Shown piece by piece: positions 1-9,256 of a stretch of 64,000 nt of DNA. Below the pieces are notes generated by a model. The model was not told where the DNA came from. It saw nothing but the letters and a program-made list of their open reading frames with translations, and did no database searches. The stretch's first letter is position 1; the number at the start of each line of letters is the position of its first letter. The stretch is from Prosthecobacter debontii (lineage in GTDB: Bacteria > Verrucomicrobiota > Verrucomicrobiia > Verrucomicrobiales > Verrucomicrobiaceae), in contig CAMAQH010000020.1 in assembly GCA_945860295.1 (NCBI GenBank), forward strand, positions 1 through 64,000. Reading direction: 5' to 3'. Position numbers and translations under genes: made by a program.

Positions 1-1392
1 AATGATCTGCTGGGTGCCGAGTTCCTTGAGCACGTTATTCAGACTCTGGATGCCACTGGCGAGCGCGCGGTTGTAGTCGCTGCTCTGCTTTACGGCATCG
101 CTGACAGAGGTGGTGAAATCTTCACGCATCCTGCTTATGGCGCGGGCAAATTCGGTATCGACGCGCTCCTGGTGAGCGGCGGCGCGCTTATCGAGGTTGT
201 CGGCCTGATCTTTGATTCTGGCGGAAAGGCTATTGAGATCGACGAGGAATTCCTTTTGCGCACTGGCAACGGCTTTGACGAGCACTTCCATGATGCCCTG
301 CGTGTCACCACCGGCGATGCTGCCGCCGTCGTTGAGGCGTGGCAGGAGGACTTCGTTACAGAAGGAATCGATGTCATTGAGGCAGTCATCTTCGGCCTTC
401 ATCATGGAGTTCAGCGGGAAGTTCAGCGTCATGGCCAGCACGAGGCCGAGAAGTGTGGCATCAAAGGCAGTGCCTAAACCGCTGGTCACTTTGTTGATGG
501 ATTCCATGATGAGCTTCACATCTTCGACATTGGAAAAGTTCATGCCGCCGATGGCGTGAGAAAGACCGAGTACGGTGCCGATGAAGCCGAGGATGGGGAT
601 GGCCCAGAGAAAGGCTTTCAATAGTGTGTAGCTGCCTCCGATCCTCATGCTGTCGATGTCGGACTGACTGGAGAGCATGTTGGTCACATCACCGACGTTT
701 TGCTTCACCTCGAACAGTTCGAGTGCTTTGCGAATGCGGTTCACCATCATGCTGTCACGCAGTCTCATGGGCAGTTTGTAGAGCTGGTCGATGAATGAGC
801 CGACATTGTTGGCATTGATTTCAGCGCCCATTTCCCATGGCAGCACATCGAGCATGAGCGCCTCTCTTTGATGGCGTAGCTTTTTGAACTTCAAGTAAAC
901 GATGGACATGGCCCAGGTGAAGAAGAGGGTGTTCGTGAAGCTAACAAGCATGTGCTTGTAGAAGAGTGAGGCCACAAACTGCATGGTCGTGTACTCGGCC
1001 ACTGGCACCTTATCACTTGGGTTAAAAGGAAACAGAATCCCAACCCAGGCGATGAATAAGACCAAACCAATAGCAAAGCTGAGTAGTGAGTTTGGATTGG
1101 TGGGATCTTTTTCCGCCCAGCCGCCGCGAGCTGCTGTGGGGGCAGGGGAGAAGGACGGCGCAAAAGTCGGCTGTATGGGCTGATCAGGCACATCGGCATC
1201 GCTGCCCCAGACATCGTCCGCTGGTGGCGGTGTAAAGCCGCTCGGTATCGGCAGACCGGAGGCAGCCGGGTTTTCTCCAGGATTTTCCGGGACGGGAATT
1301 TTGGTGTTGCAGCCGGGACAGCGGATGACTTTGCCGAACATTTCCGGCTCGGCCTTGAGCTGCATATCGCAGGAGGGACACTTGAATTTCAC
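1..1392 (-). CDS. Zinc-ribbon MotA/TolQ/ExbB-type proton channel protein (3' end beyond window)
   Basis: The minus frame is open from a GTG at 1392 to the window edge (464 codons), so the C-terminus is missing and the ORF track omits it. Residues 4-30 hold two CxxC pairs (KCPSCDMQ and RCPGCNTKIP), a ribbon often seen at the N-terminus of PVC and delta-type proteins. A proline-rich linker follows, then hydrophobic segments near residues 105-120 and 145-165. The MotA/TolQ/ExbB core is at about 255-340 (AIPILGFIGTVLGLSHAIGG, then GLGTAFDATLLGLVLAM). A long, probably coiled-coil tail follows (KEFLVDLNSLSARIKDQADN). The family forms inner-membrane proton channels that energise outer-membrane or motility machines. 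The partner (ExbD/TolR or MotB type) would lie outside the window. Nothing shows which machine is driven. Confidence 0.75.
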   Translation of the reverse strand, partial: MKFKCPSCDMQLKAEPEMFGKVIRCPGCNTKIPVPENPGENPAASGLPIPSGFTPPPADDVWGSDADVPDQPIQPTFAPSFSPAPTAARGGWAEKDPTNPNSLLSFAIGLVLFIAWVGILFPFNPSDKVPVAEYTTMQFVASLFYKHMLVSFTNTLFFTWAMSIVYLKFKKLRHQREALMLDVLPWEMGAEINANNVGSFIDQLYKLPMRLRDSMMVNRIRKALELFEVKQNVGDVTNMLSSQSDIDSMRIGGSYTLLKAFLWAIPILGFIGTVLGLSHAIGGMNFSNVEDVKLIMESINKVTSGLGTAFDATLLGLVLAMTLNFPLNSMMKAEDDCLNDIDSFCNEVLLPRLNDGGSIAGGDTQGIMEVLVKAVASAQKEFLVDLNSLSARIKDQADNLDKRAAAHQERVDTEFARAISRMREDFTTSVSDAVKQSSDYNRALASGIQSLNNVLKELGTQQII

Positions 1393-1629
1393 GGTGAGGT
1401 TTCCAGTTGGGTTGATTGATGGGATGCGTTCGGAGCGCGGACTGATTAAAATGTTGATTGAAGCGGACTGCCTTCCAACCAACAAGGCTTATTACTGTCT
1501 CGAATACGCACTTTTGGAATCTTTGTTGGGGAGGCTGCCAAATGAAGTCTGAATCTGAGCGGTGGTGCAAGAATGGAAAAGCAATCTTGCTTGAGGCTGC
1601 GGATGTTCCTATCCTCGATTCACCGTTTT

Positions 1630-2301
1630 ATGAAATCTACCCTCTTTGCCTTCGCCTGTGTCCTCACTAGCAGTTCAATGCTGCACGCTAATCCTGAAAT
1701 CCCGCGCGCTGTGGCGCAGAGTTTCGGGGAGGCGGTGGCGGGAAATATTCTTCTGCTCAAAGGCACGGGCACGACTTCAGAGCCTGTCGAATGGGTGGCG
1801 TTCTCGCGTGATGCCTTTCGCAGTGACGAAGTCTTGCGCATTACGGTGAAGCTGGAGGGCACACAGTGGAATGCGATCCCCGCCGGAGCTGGCTCCAAGA
1901 TTCTCTCCCCCGCGCCTAACCGGACCGTGGATTTTGCCAGACTTCATGAGCGCAGTGCTGATGCGCGCGTGGTAGCGGCCAAGGCGGCGGCACTTGCCCA
2001 GAGTTCTTTTGTCAGTGTGGACTATCAGCTTGCTGCCAATGCCGAGACCGGAATTCCCGAGTGGGGACTAGCCTTGAAAGACGATGCTGGCTATGAGGTT
2101 GGTTTTTGCGTCGTTTCTGCTGAGACGGGTGCGCTTTCCTTTCAGGACTGGACACCCCGCATCGCAATGGAGTCGAGCTTTGAAACGGGAGAAGGCGAAC
2201 GGGTCGCCAAGTCCGTCAAGCGCACGGCACGCAAGGCCTGGAACTGGACTGACAAGGCGCGCACTGAAACAAAAAGTTTCTTTCGCGAGTTGTTCCGCTG
2301 A
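1630..2301 (+). CDS. Small secreted protein of unknown function
   Basis: The ORF opens at 1573, but the ATG at 1630 gives a clean signal peptide (MKSTLFAFACVLTSSSMLHA) and is preferred. The mature protein is about 200 residues, has no cysteine pattern and no membrane segment after the leader, and ends in a basic tail (KSFFRELFR). A stretch near residues 155-190 (PEWGLALKDDAGYEVGFCVV followed by SAETGALSF) resembles the strand pattern of PepSY-like domains, but the match is weak. It is divergent from the channel gene and 185 bases upstream of bamA. I do not recognise the family. Confidence 0.6.
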   Translation: MKSTLFAFACVLTSSSMLHANPEIPRAVAQSFGEAVAGNILLLKGTGTTSEPVEWVAFSRDAFRSDEVLRITVKLEGTQWNAIPAGAGSKILSPAPNRTVDFARLHERSADARVVAAKAAALAQSSFVSVDYQLAANAETGIPEWGLALKDDAGYEVGFCVVSAETGALSFQDWTPRIAMESSFETGEGERVAKSVKRTARKAWNWTDKARTETKSFFRELFR

Positions 2302-2486
2302 TTTTCACAGACCTGACAATATGCGCAGCTCTGGTTTTTTGACACAATCCGCGGCGGACTTTCTGCTTTCTGAGTTAAGCGACAAAGGCGTTTTTACGTC
2401 TTGACGCACCATCGCTGGTCCAGCATTACTGAGCGCCTCCGACCGCTCAGGATCGGAACCTGTTTCAGACCTCATCTATCATCCCT

Positions 2487-4868
2487 ATGACCGGAGTCTC
2501 CCTTTTATCACGAATCATTCTTTGCCCATTGCTGGCGCTGGCTCTCATCGGCGCCTCTAACCTGCGCATCTATGCCCAGGTTTCCCTCGACTCTCCAGCA
2601 GCTGCAGGTCGCAAGATCGTTCGTCAGGTCGATGTGGTTTTCAAAGGAGCCGCAACGATGGATGCAAACCGCTTGCGCGCCCAGATGTCCACTCGCGTGG
2701 GAGAACCTTACACGGATGAATCCGTCGAGCGAGACATCCGCACACTCTACGCGACAGGCTCCGCCGAAAACGTGGACATTCAGGCTTTTGATATGGCTGG
2801 CGGTGTGCGCGTTGTGGTGACCGTCTCTGGCCGTGGCGGCATCGCCGAGCTTAGTTTTCTGGGAAATGCAGCTATTGACAACAGCAAGCTACTCAAAGAC
2901 ATCGAGATCAAAGTGGGAGACCCAGTCGATGATGCAAAGCTCACCACAGCACAGCAAAAAATTCGCGAGGCTTATGAGAAAAAAGGTTTCTCTGATGTTG
3001 GTGTCACCTATGATGTAGCTCCATCGACCAAAGAAGGCTTTTCGAGTGTCGTCTTTAAAATCGAAGAGGGTGGCCGTGGATTGATTGGTGACATCAAGTT
3101 TGAAGGCAACAATGCCATCAGCGCCAAGAAATTGAAGGGTAAGATTAAGAGCAGAGAGAAGACTTTTTATCGCCTTTGGGGTAAGGCTGGTAAAATCGAC
3201 AACCAAGTCCTTCTTGATGACGTCAAAGCCATTGAACAGGCCTTTCAGGATGAAGGTTATGTCTATGTAAAAGTCGGTTATCGCCGCGAGCCACTTGATG
3301 AAAAGAGTGTGTCTTTGATTTTTGAAATCAATGAAGGTGGCAAATATGAAGTGGCCAATGTGGACATGCAGGGAATCACCGTTTTTACCAAGGATGAACT
3401 CACCCCCGCTATTCTCACGGAGACGGGTGTTTCTTATTCTGGAACGGACGTGCGCGGTGACGAAAAAATGATTCTTGATTACTATGGTTCCCGTGGTTAC
3501 GCCGATGCCCGTGTTGACACACAGCTTTCTGACGCTGGTCCAGGAAAACTCAATGTCGCCTATGTTGTTTTTGAAGGCGGAAAGTCCTTCATTCGCAAGG
3601 TCAATATTAGTGGTAATGCCAAGACTAAAGATGAAGTTATTCGCCGTGAGCTCACCTTTGCTCCTGGTGATGAACTCAACACCGTGAAGTTGGAAGCCGC
3701 GCAGACGACGCTGGAAAATATGAACTACTTTGAAGGCAAAAGTGAGGCCAACCCATTGACCATTCGCCCACTTGCAACTGAGGTGGACGGATTCAAGGAC
3801 GTGGAAGTGAACGTGACCGAGAAACCGACAGGCTCCGTGAACTTCGGTGCAGGCTTTAGCTCCATTGACAGCCTAGTGGGTTTTGTGGACGTGACACAGA
3901 CTAACTTTGATATCTCCGACTGGGGAGATTTCCGTGGTGCTGGTCAGCGTTTTAATATGAACATCCGCTACGGAACACGCACCTCGACCTTTAACACGAG
4001 TTGGACTGAGCCTTGGTTTCTGGGTCAGAAATTGGCTCTTACAGTTCAGCTCTTCTATCAAAACTTGAACTACCTATCGACACGCTTCGATCAGGTCAAT
4101 ATCGGCACCTCCATTGGTCTCAGGAAGCCCCTCGGAGATCACTCTTATCTTGAAGGAACTTACACCCTACAACAGACATCAATCGATGTGGAGAGAAGCG
4201 GTGATTCGACCAAGGTCTTGCTCGACGAAGAAGGTGATTATATTGAGAGCAAGGTCGAACTGGGCTATGTGCATGACACTCGCGACAGCGTCTTTATCAC
4301 TCGTAAAGGGCACAAATTTGAAGCGGGTCTGATGGCTGCTGGCCTGGGTGGTGATGTGCAAGCCTTTGGCGGTAATCTTGGTGGCCAACAGTATTTCCAC
4401 CTTCCTGGTGACACGATCTTGAGCTTTGAGGGTATGGCTCGCTGGGTGCAGGGTGACAATGTACCGATCTTCGAACGCCTATTCCTCGGCGGTGCCAACA
4501 ACCTGCGCGGTTACGACTACCGTGAAGTGGGTCCAAAAGACGTTTCAGGTGAAGCCATGGGCGGTAATTTCTCCATCTATGGGTCCGCCGAATATTCCTT
4601 CCCTATCCTGGAGAAGGTTCGCGGTGCCGTGTTTTGGGATGCCGGCATGATCTCTTCGGATGTTGAGGCAAAGGTTGGTGCTGTTGGTAACATTAGAAAT
4701 GGCGGCCAGATCGTTGGTGATGGTGAAGTCTATTCAAACGTCGGTATCGGTCTTCGCTTATTCCTACCTATTGGTCCCATTCGTGTTGATCTGGGCCTGC
4801 CCCTCGTGAAGGACAAGTTCGTCGGCGACAGCCCGCGCTTCCAGTTCAACATGGGTTACAAATTCTAA
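2487..4868 (+). CDS. bamA: Outer membrane protein assembly factor BamA (Omp85 family)
   Basis: BamA folds and inserts beta-barrel proteins into the outer membrane. The 793-residue length is typical. A signal peptide covers about residues 1-31 and ends ...LRIYAQ. Five POTRA repeats follow at roughly 43-113, 114-195, 196-283, 284-362 and 363-445, then a 16-strand-type barrel. The barrel carries the signature LFLGGANNLRGYDY near residue 665 (the conserved RGY/RGF loop-6 motif), and the protein ends in FNMGYKF, a terminal aromatic beta-signal. The next gene encodes the periplasmic chaperone OmpH/Skp, followed by lpxD, a conserved envelope neighbourhood in didermic bacteria. The gene stands 185 bases from the upstream gene and probably has its own promoter. 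Confidence 0.97.
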   Translation: MTGVSLLSRIILCPLLALALIGASNLRIYAQVSLDSPAAAGRKIVRQVDVVFKGAATMDANRLRAQMSTRVGEPYTDESVERDIRTLYATGSAENVDIQAFDMAGGVRVVVTVSGRGGIAELSFLGNAAIDNSKLLKDIEIKVGDPVDDAKLTTAQQKIREAYEKKGFSDVGVTYDVAPSTKEGFSSVVFKIEEGGRGLIGDIKFEGNNAISAKKLKGKIKSREKTFYRLWGKAGKIDNQVLLDDVKAIEQAFQDEGYVYVKVGYRREPLDEKSVSLIFEINEGGKYEVANVDMQGITVFTKDELTPAILTETGVSYSGTDVRGDEKMILDYYGSRGYADARVDTQLSDAGPGKLNVAYVVFEGGKSFIRKVNISGNAKTKDEVIRRELTFAPGDELNTVKLEAAQTTLENMNYFEGKSEANPLTIRPLATEVDGFKDVEVNVTEKPTGSVNFGAGFSSIDSLVGFVDVTQTNFDISDWGDFRGAGQRFNMNIRYGTRTSTFNTSWTEPWFLGQKLALTVQLFYQNLNYLSTRFDQVNIGTSIGLRKPLGDHSYLEGTYTLQQTSIDVERSGDSTKVLLDEEGDYIESKVELGYVHDTRDSVFITRKGHKFEAGLMAAGLGGDVQAFGGNLGGQQYFHLPGDTILSFEGMARWVQGDNVPIFERLFLGGANNLRGYDYREVGPKDVSGEAMGGNFSIYGSAEYSFPILEKVRGAVFWDAGMISSDVEAKVGAVGNIRNGGQIVGDGEVYSNVGIGLRLFLPIGPIRVDLGLPLVKDKFVGDSPRFQFNMGYKF

Positions 4869-4920
4869 TTCGCATCCTTATCATACACTACATTAGCTCC
4901 AACCCTCTCAGTCTCTCCTT

Positions 4921-5529
4921 ATGATCCGTTTCTTCATTCTCGCTCTTACCCTATCTAGCCTTGCCACCAGCCATGCCGTGGATCTCAAATTCGGCGTCGT
5001 GGACATGTCCAAGGCGTTTTCCGAATACTTCAAAACCAAAGAAGCTGCCGAAAAGTTCAAAGGCAATCTCGACAAAGCTCAGAAGGAAATGAATGATCGC
5101 TGGTCCGTGTATAAGAATCTGATGACGGAGATGCAAAAGCTCAAGAAAGAGGCCAGTGATCCCATCATGAACCAGGATGCTCGGCAAAAGAAAGCCGTGG
5201 AGTTTGAAGAGAAAGCTAAAGAGTTGCGCGCCCTCGAGCAGGAAATCGGCGAAGCCCAGAATCGCCGCAGCAGCCAGCTCAAGCAGGAAGACATGAGCAT
5301 CCGCAAGGGTATCTACGATGAGATTCTTATCGTGGTCAGAGAGAAGTCCAAGACCGAGAATTATGACTTCGTTTTCGACAAGTCTGGCATGAGCCTTTCC
5401 ACCGTGCCGATGCTTGTCTATTACAAGGATGCCGTGGACATCACTGATCAGATCGTGGTTGAACTCAACAAAACCGCGCCTGCCAGCACTGCCGCCCCAG
5501 CCGCTGCCAAAGAAGAAAAGAAACTCTGA
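4921..5529 (+). CDS. OmpH/Skp-family periplasmic chaperone
   Basis: Skp/OmpH proteins are trimeric periplasmic holdases that carry unfolded outer-membrane proteins to BamA. The 202-residue product has a signal peptide (to about residue 19, ...ATSHA). The family N-terminal strand follows (LKFGVVDMSKAF, the usual G.vD...v), then two long charged helices (about 40-140) that form the coiled-coil tentacles. The closing strand region is YDFVFDKSGMSL...MLVYYKDAVDITDQI. The alanine-rich C-terminal tail is probably disordered. It starts 52 bases after bamA and is probably cotranscribed with it. A strong intrinsic terminator begins 22 bases after its stop. Confidence 0.9.
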   Translation: MIRFFILALTLSSLATSHAVDLKFGVVDMSKAFSEYFKTKEAAEKFKGNLDKAQKEMNDRWSVYKNLMTEMQKLKKEASDPIMNQDARQKKAVEFEEKAKELRALEQEIGEAQNRRSSQLKQEDMSIRKGIYDEILIVVREKSKTENYDFVFDKSGMSLSTVPMLVYYKDAVDITDQIVVELNKTAPASTAAPAAAKEEKKL

Positions 5530-5551
5530 TTTTTCTTCTAAAGATCATCCG

Positions 5552-5583
5552 AGGCACGCCGACCTAACTCGGCGTGCCTTTTT
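5552..5583 (+). terminator. Rho-independent terminator after ompH
   Basis: A perfect 11-bp inverted repeat (AGGCACGCCGA / TCGGCGTGCCT) encloses the 6-base loop CCTAAC and is followed by a short T-run. It ends the bamA-ompH unit only 15 bases before the lpxD start codon, so some read-through or a promoter inside ompH is needed for lpxD. It also argues against the upstream ORF start at 5574, which lies inside the stem. Confidence 0.85.
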
Positions 5584-5597
5584 CATTTCGACCCATT

Positions 5598-6647
5598 ATG
5601 AGCACAAGTATCAGCCATCAACGCCTCGCTGAAATCGTCGGCGGAGAACTTATTCAAGGTGACCCAGCGGCATTGGTCACAGGCATGAACTCGATCCGGG
5701 AAGCGGTTTCTGGCGAAGTGACCTTTCTGGGCAATACACGTTACTTAGCTGCCCTCAAAACAACTAAGGCGACGGCCATCTTGGTGAGTTCAAACTTCAA
5801 TGAGCCTATGGAAGGTGTTGCACTCATCTGTGTGACCAATCCTACGCTGGCCTTTACTAGTGTGATTCGTCATTTTGGACCATCGGTAAAGCCATTTATC
5901 CCAGGAGTTCATGCCTCGGCGGTTGTCTCAGCGACAGCCGTCTTTGATCCGCAGAAAGTAAGTATCGGCCCGTGTGCTGTCATTGAGGACTGTGTGATCA
6001 TCGGTGATGGAACCGTCATCCATGCAGGGGTCTTTGTGGGGCAGGGGGCGCGCATAGGAAACGACTGCGTGCTGTATTCAAATTGCACCATCAAAGATCA
6101 CTGCGTGCTTGGTCATCGCGTCATCATCCACACCAGCAGCGCCATTGGCACAGATGGCTTTGGCTACGAATTCTCCAATGGACGCCATGTCAAAATCGAT
6201 CAGGTCGGCATCGTTCAGATCGACGACGATGTGGAGATCGGCTCCTGCTCCACCATCGACAGGGCTAGGTTTGGCCGCACCCGGATCGGTGAAGGCACGA
6301 AGATCGACAACCTCGTGCAAATAGGCCACAACGTGACTCTTGGTAAGCATTGCGTCATCGTCTCCCATGTCGCGCTCGCAGGCAGTACCCGTTTTGGAGA
6401 CTACGTCACCATCGCCGGTCAAGTCGGCGTTGGCGGCCATCTTGAGATTGCTAGCAAAGTCACCCTCATGGCCAAAAGCGGCGTCACGAAAAACATCACT
6501 GAACCCGGAGCCTACGTGGGCTTCCCCGCCAAGCCACTCATGGAAGGCCACCGCCTCCAAGCCTCCACAGGCAAGATCCCAGACATGATCGACCGCATCA
6601 GGGAATTTGAAAAGCGTTTGGCCGCACTAGAAGACCAAGGCAAGTAG
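5598..6647 (+). CDS. lpxD: UDP-3-O-(3-hydroxyacyl)glucosamine N-acyltransferase LpxD
   Basis: LpxD transfers a 3-hydroxyacyl chain from acyl-ACP to the 2-amino group of UDP-3-O-acylglucosamine, the third step of lipid A synthesis. With the ATG at 5598 the product is 349 residues, normal for LpxD. The N-terminal uridine-binding domain (1-100) is followed by a left-handed beta-helix of hexapeptide repeats (about 105-310). The catalytic histidine is H244 in VQIGHNV, equivalent to the E. coli QIAHNV histidine. The C-terminal helix (IDRIREFEKRLAALEDQ) is also typical. The gene implies that this organism makes lipid A. The usual downstream fabZ/lpxA are not present; about 500 bases without a clear gene follow. 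Confidence 0.96.
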   Translation: MSTSISHQRLAEIVGGELIQGDPAALVTGMNSIREAVSGEVTFLGNTRYLAALKTTKATAILVSSNFNEPMEGVALICVTNPTLAFTSVIRHFGPSVKPFIPGVHASAVVSATAVFDPQKVSIGPCAVIEDCVIIGDGTVIHAGVFVGQGARIGNDCVLYSNCTIKDHCVLGHRVIIHTSSAIGTDGFGYEFSNGRHVKIDQVGIVQIDDDVEIGSCSTIDRARFGRTRIGEGTKIDNLVQIGHNVTLGKHCVIVSHVALAGSTRFGDYVTIAGQVGVGGHLEIASKVTLMAKSGVTKNITEPGAYVGFPAKPLMEGHRLQASTGKIPDMIDRIREFEKRLAALEDQGK

Positions 6648-7147
6648 GCCGTCGGATCTCGTGCTTCTGTGTGAGTTGCACACCTATTCAGCCGTGGGTT
6701 AGCAAAGCGCAAAACTTCACGTCCCAGGCGCAGATGAGAACCTCTGGCGCAGGAACCGCCACAGGGGCGGAATGTTGAAGAAGACCATCAGATAAACGGC
6801 ATACTCCAAAGCATCGAGCCGCCACGTCTCCTTAGGCGGCCGACTTAAGCATCCCCGAGGGTGCCACTGGCGGTGAAGGCCCGCAGGGAAATCAAGGCCC
6901 ACCCGGAGAGTGACGAATGCCGCCCTGGCCGGCGATATCAGCAGCACCAGTAGCAACTCAAATATGGTGACGACGCTGGACACGCCTTTTGCCGATCCTG
7001 ATGACGAAGCAGTGAGAGTGAAGATAAACGCGCTAGTCCTAGCTCTGAGGCGCTGAACATCAAAAAGCCATACCGACCTCGTAGCTTGGCGTGCTGCATG
7101 ATGAGTTCGGCGTCTGGAACACCTGGCTTCAGACGGCTCTGGCGAGA
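6648..7147 (+). other. 500-base stretch without a convincing gene
   Basis: I find no credible intact gene between lpxD and the convergent actD. The minus strand has a frame open for more than 110 codons, ending at 6717. Its annotated GTG start at 6983 gives 88 residues with two hydrophobic stretches (VVTIFELLLVLLI and YAVYLMVFFNIPPLW), but the middle is unlike a folded membrane protein and I recognise nothing. It may be a decayed membrane-protein gene. In other bacteria actE and actF would follow actD here; I see no CxxCH motif or NrfD-like segment. Confidence 0.5.
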
Positions 7148-7747
7148 CTAGATGTCGTCCTCGACGAGTTCGACGTTTTTGCCGCCGATCTTTTCCAGGA
7201 AGGACTTGGTGCCTTCTTGGGAGAATTTGGGGTCGCGGGCTTCGATGACGACGAAGAAGCCGTCATCGGAGAACTTGGGGAATTGCTTGGAGGCAAAGAG
7301 GGGATGATTCAGACGCGGCAGGCCCATGAGTGCCAGCAGGCCAAACAAGGTTGTGAAGGCTGAGAACAGGATGGTCAACTCGAACATCACGGGGAAGAAG
7401 GCTGGCAAAGTCCAGATGTCGGTGGGCTTGGCCTGAACGACTGTTGGGTAGGTTTCTGCGAGTGTCTGAAGGAAACCGAGGCCGATGCTGGACCAGAAAT
7501 TGGTCTGAGTCAGCGTCTGGAGCGTGAAGGCAATGGAAGTGCCAGTGATGCCGCCGCAGAAGACGAGGTAGGGCAGCTTGGAACGCTTCACGCCCATGGC
7601 ATGATCCATGCCGTGAATGGCGAAGGGGGAGTGGACATCCCAGCGCTGATAGCCCGCGTCACGGACGTGTTCGGCGGCGTGATAGAGGTCTGCCACGCTG
7701 TCAAATTCAGCAAGGAAGCCATGGACTCGTTTGAGGGTAGTGCTCAC
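7148..7747 (-). CDS. actD: Alternative complex III subunit ActD (DUF3341)
   Basis: ActD is a membrane subunit of alternative complex III, the quinol:electron-acceptor oxidoreductase that replaces cytochrome bc1 in many bacteria. The 199-residue product has the DUF3341 layout. A soluble N-terminal alpha/beta part (HGFLAEFDSVADLYHAAEHV) is followed by two membrane segments (about 58-80, PYLVFCGGITGTSIAF, and 113-140, PAFFPVMFELTILFSAFTTL) and a soluble tail (DDGFFVVIEARD). It lies 21 bases after actC and is the last gene of the unit. The usual following genes actE (cytochrome c) and actF are not in the window. Confidence 0.9.
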   Translation of the reverse strand: MSTTLKRVHGFLAEFDSVADLYHAAEHVRDAGYQRWDVHSPFAIHGMDHAMGVKRSKLPYLVFCGGITGTSIAFTLQTLTQTNFWSSIGLGFLQTLAETYPTVVQAKPTDIWTLPAFFPVMFELTILFSAFTTLFGLLALMGLPRLNHPLFASKQFPKFSDDGFFVVIEARDPKFSQEGTKSFLEKIGGKNVELVEDDI

Positions 7748-7768
7748 AGAAAAATCGTGGGTGGAAAG

Positions 7769-9247
7769 TTAAGCGAGTGCTTTGGGGACGTGCCTGTCTG
7801 AGTAGTCCATGAGGTCTTCCTCTTGGATGCCGTCCTTGCCATGGTCATCATGGTGCGGATTGGATTGTGGCAAGACGCCTTTGACTTCACCGATGGCGAT
7901 GACAGGCAGGAAACGCAGGAACAAAAGGAAGAGCATCATGAAGAAGCCGAAGGTGCCGAGGAAGGTGACTTTATCGACCCAAGTGGCCTCATAAGCGCGC
8001 CATGAGCCTGGGATGAGGAGGCGCTCCAGGGTGGTGGCAATGATGACATAGCGCTCAAACCACATGCCCATATTCACGCACATGCAGACGGCCAAGACGA
8101 CCCAAACATTGTGGCGGCACCAGCGGAACCAGAAGAACTGTGGGGCAAAGACGTTGAAGCCAAACATGAAGTAGTAGGCCCAGGTGGACGCACCGTAGAG
8201 GCTGCGAAGCTGGAAGGTCTGGAACTCGAACTTGTTGGCGCTGTAATAAGCCATGAAGAACTCCATGCAGTAGGCGTAACCAACGATGGTTCCTGTTAGC
8301 AGGATGATCTTGGCCATGTTGTCGATGTGCTTGGGCGTGATCAGATCGCTGAGACCATAGATTTTACTCACGGGGATCATGAGAGTGAGCACCATGGCAA
8401 ATCCGCCAAAGATAGCACCAGCCACGAAATACGGCGGGAAGATGGTGGTGTGCCAGCCGGGAACAATCGATGTGGCAAAGTCAAAGGACACGACGGAATG
8501 CACGGAGAGCACGAGTGGTGTGGAGAGCGCTGCGAGAAGCATGTAAGCGGTCTCATAGTGACTCCAGTGGCGGTTAGATCCGCGCCAGCCGAGGGAGAAG
8601 ATGCCATAGAGGGTCTTTCTCAAACCGGGCTTGCAGCGGTCACGCAGTGTGGCGAGATCGGGCACGAGGCCGAGGAACCAAAACACGGCTGAGACGGAGA
8701 AGTAGGTGGATACGGCGAACACGTCCCAGAGCAGTGGGGATTTGAAGTTTTGCCAGATGGCATTGGCGTTCGGGATCGGCGCTAGAAACCAGACCATCCA
8801 GACACGACCGACATGGAAGGCTGGAAACAAACCGGCGCACATCACAGCGAAGATCGTCATGGCCTCAGCGGCGCGATTGACGGACGTACGCCATTTTTGA
8901 CGAGTGAGGAAAAGAATGGCGGAGATTAGAGTGCCAGCGTGACCGATACCGATCCAGAACACGAAGTTTGTGATGTCCCAAGCCCAAGCAACGGGCTGCT
9001 TCTGACCCCAGACACCGACTCCGGTGCTGATAAGGTAAGCGAAGCAGAAAACCATGATACCCGTCAAAATGACGGAAGGCACCATGAGCACCCACCAGAG
9101 CAGTGGCTGCTTATTTTCAACGATTCCGCAGATGCGGTTTGTGATCCAGGAGTAGGAACGATTATTGAGGACGAGTGGCTCGCGGTCCAGGATGCGGGGA
9201 GCACCTGTGTGAGCTTCTGAATGTGGCGCGATGGTCGTGGCTTCCAT
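7769..9247 (-). CDS. actC: Alternative complex III quinol-oxidising subunit ActC (NrfD family)
   Basis: ActC is the NrfD/polysulfide-reductase-type integral membrane subunit that binds menaquinol in alternative complex III. The 492-residue product shows about ten hydrophobic segments, starting with [20 protein letters not shown] near residue 57 and continuing through [37 protein letters not shown] and [12 protein letters not shown]-like NrfD signatures. The histidine-rich C-terminus ([11 protein letters not shown]) is cytoplasmic by family topology. The start lies 9 bases after the actB stop. Length and order (A-B-C-D) match the complex in other phyla. Confidence 0.92.
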   Translation of the reverse strand: MEATTIAPHSEAHTGAPRILDREPLVLNNRSYSWITNRICGIVENKQPLLWWVLMVPSVILTGIMVFCFAYLISTGVGVWGQKQPVAWAWDITNFVFWIGIGHAGTLISAILFLTRQKWRTSVNRAAEAMTIFAVMCAGLFPAFHVGRVWMVWFLAPIPNANAIWQNFKSPLLWDVFAVSTYFSVSAVFWFLGLVPDLATLRDRCKPGLRKTLYGIFSLGWRGSNRHWSHYETAYMLLAALSTPLVLSVHSVVSFDFATSIVPGWHTTIFPPYFVAGAIFGGFAMVLTLMIPVSKIYGLSDLITPKHIDNMAKIILLTGTIVGYAYCMEFFMAYYSANKFEFQTFQLRSLYGASTWAYYFMFGFNVFAPQFFWFRWCRHNVWVVLAVCMCVNMGMWFERYVIIATTLERLLIPGSWRAYEATWVDKVTFLGTFGFFMMLFLLFLRFLPVIAIGEVKGVLPQSNPHHDDHGKDGIQEEDLMDYSDRHVPKALA

Positions 9248-9256
9248 GAGTCCGGA

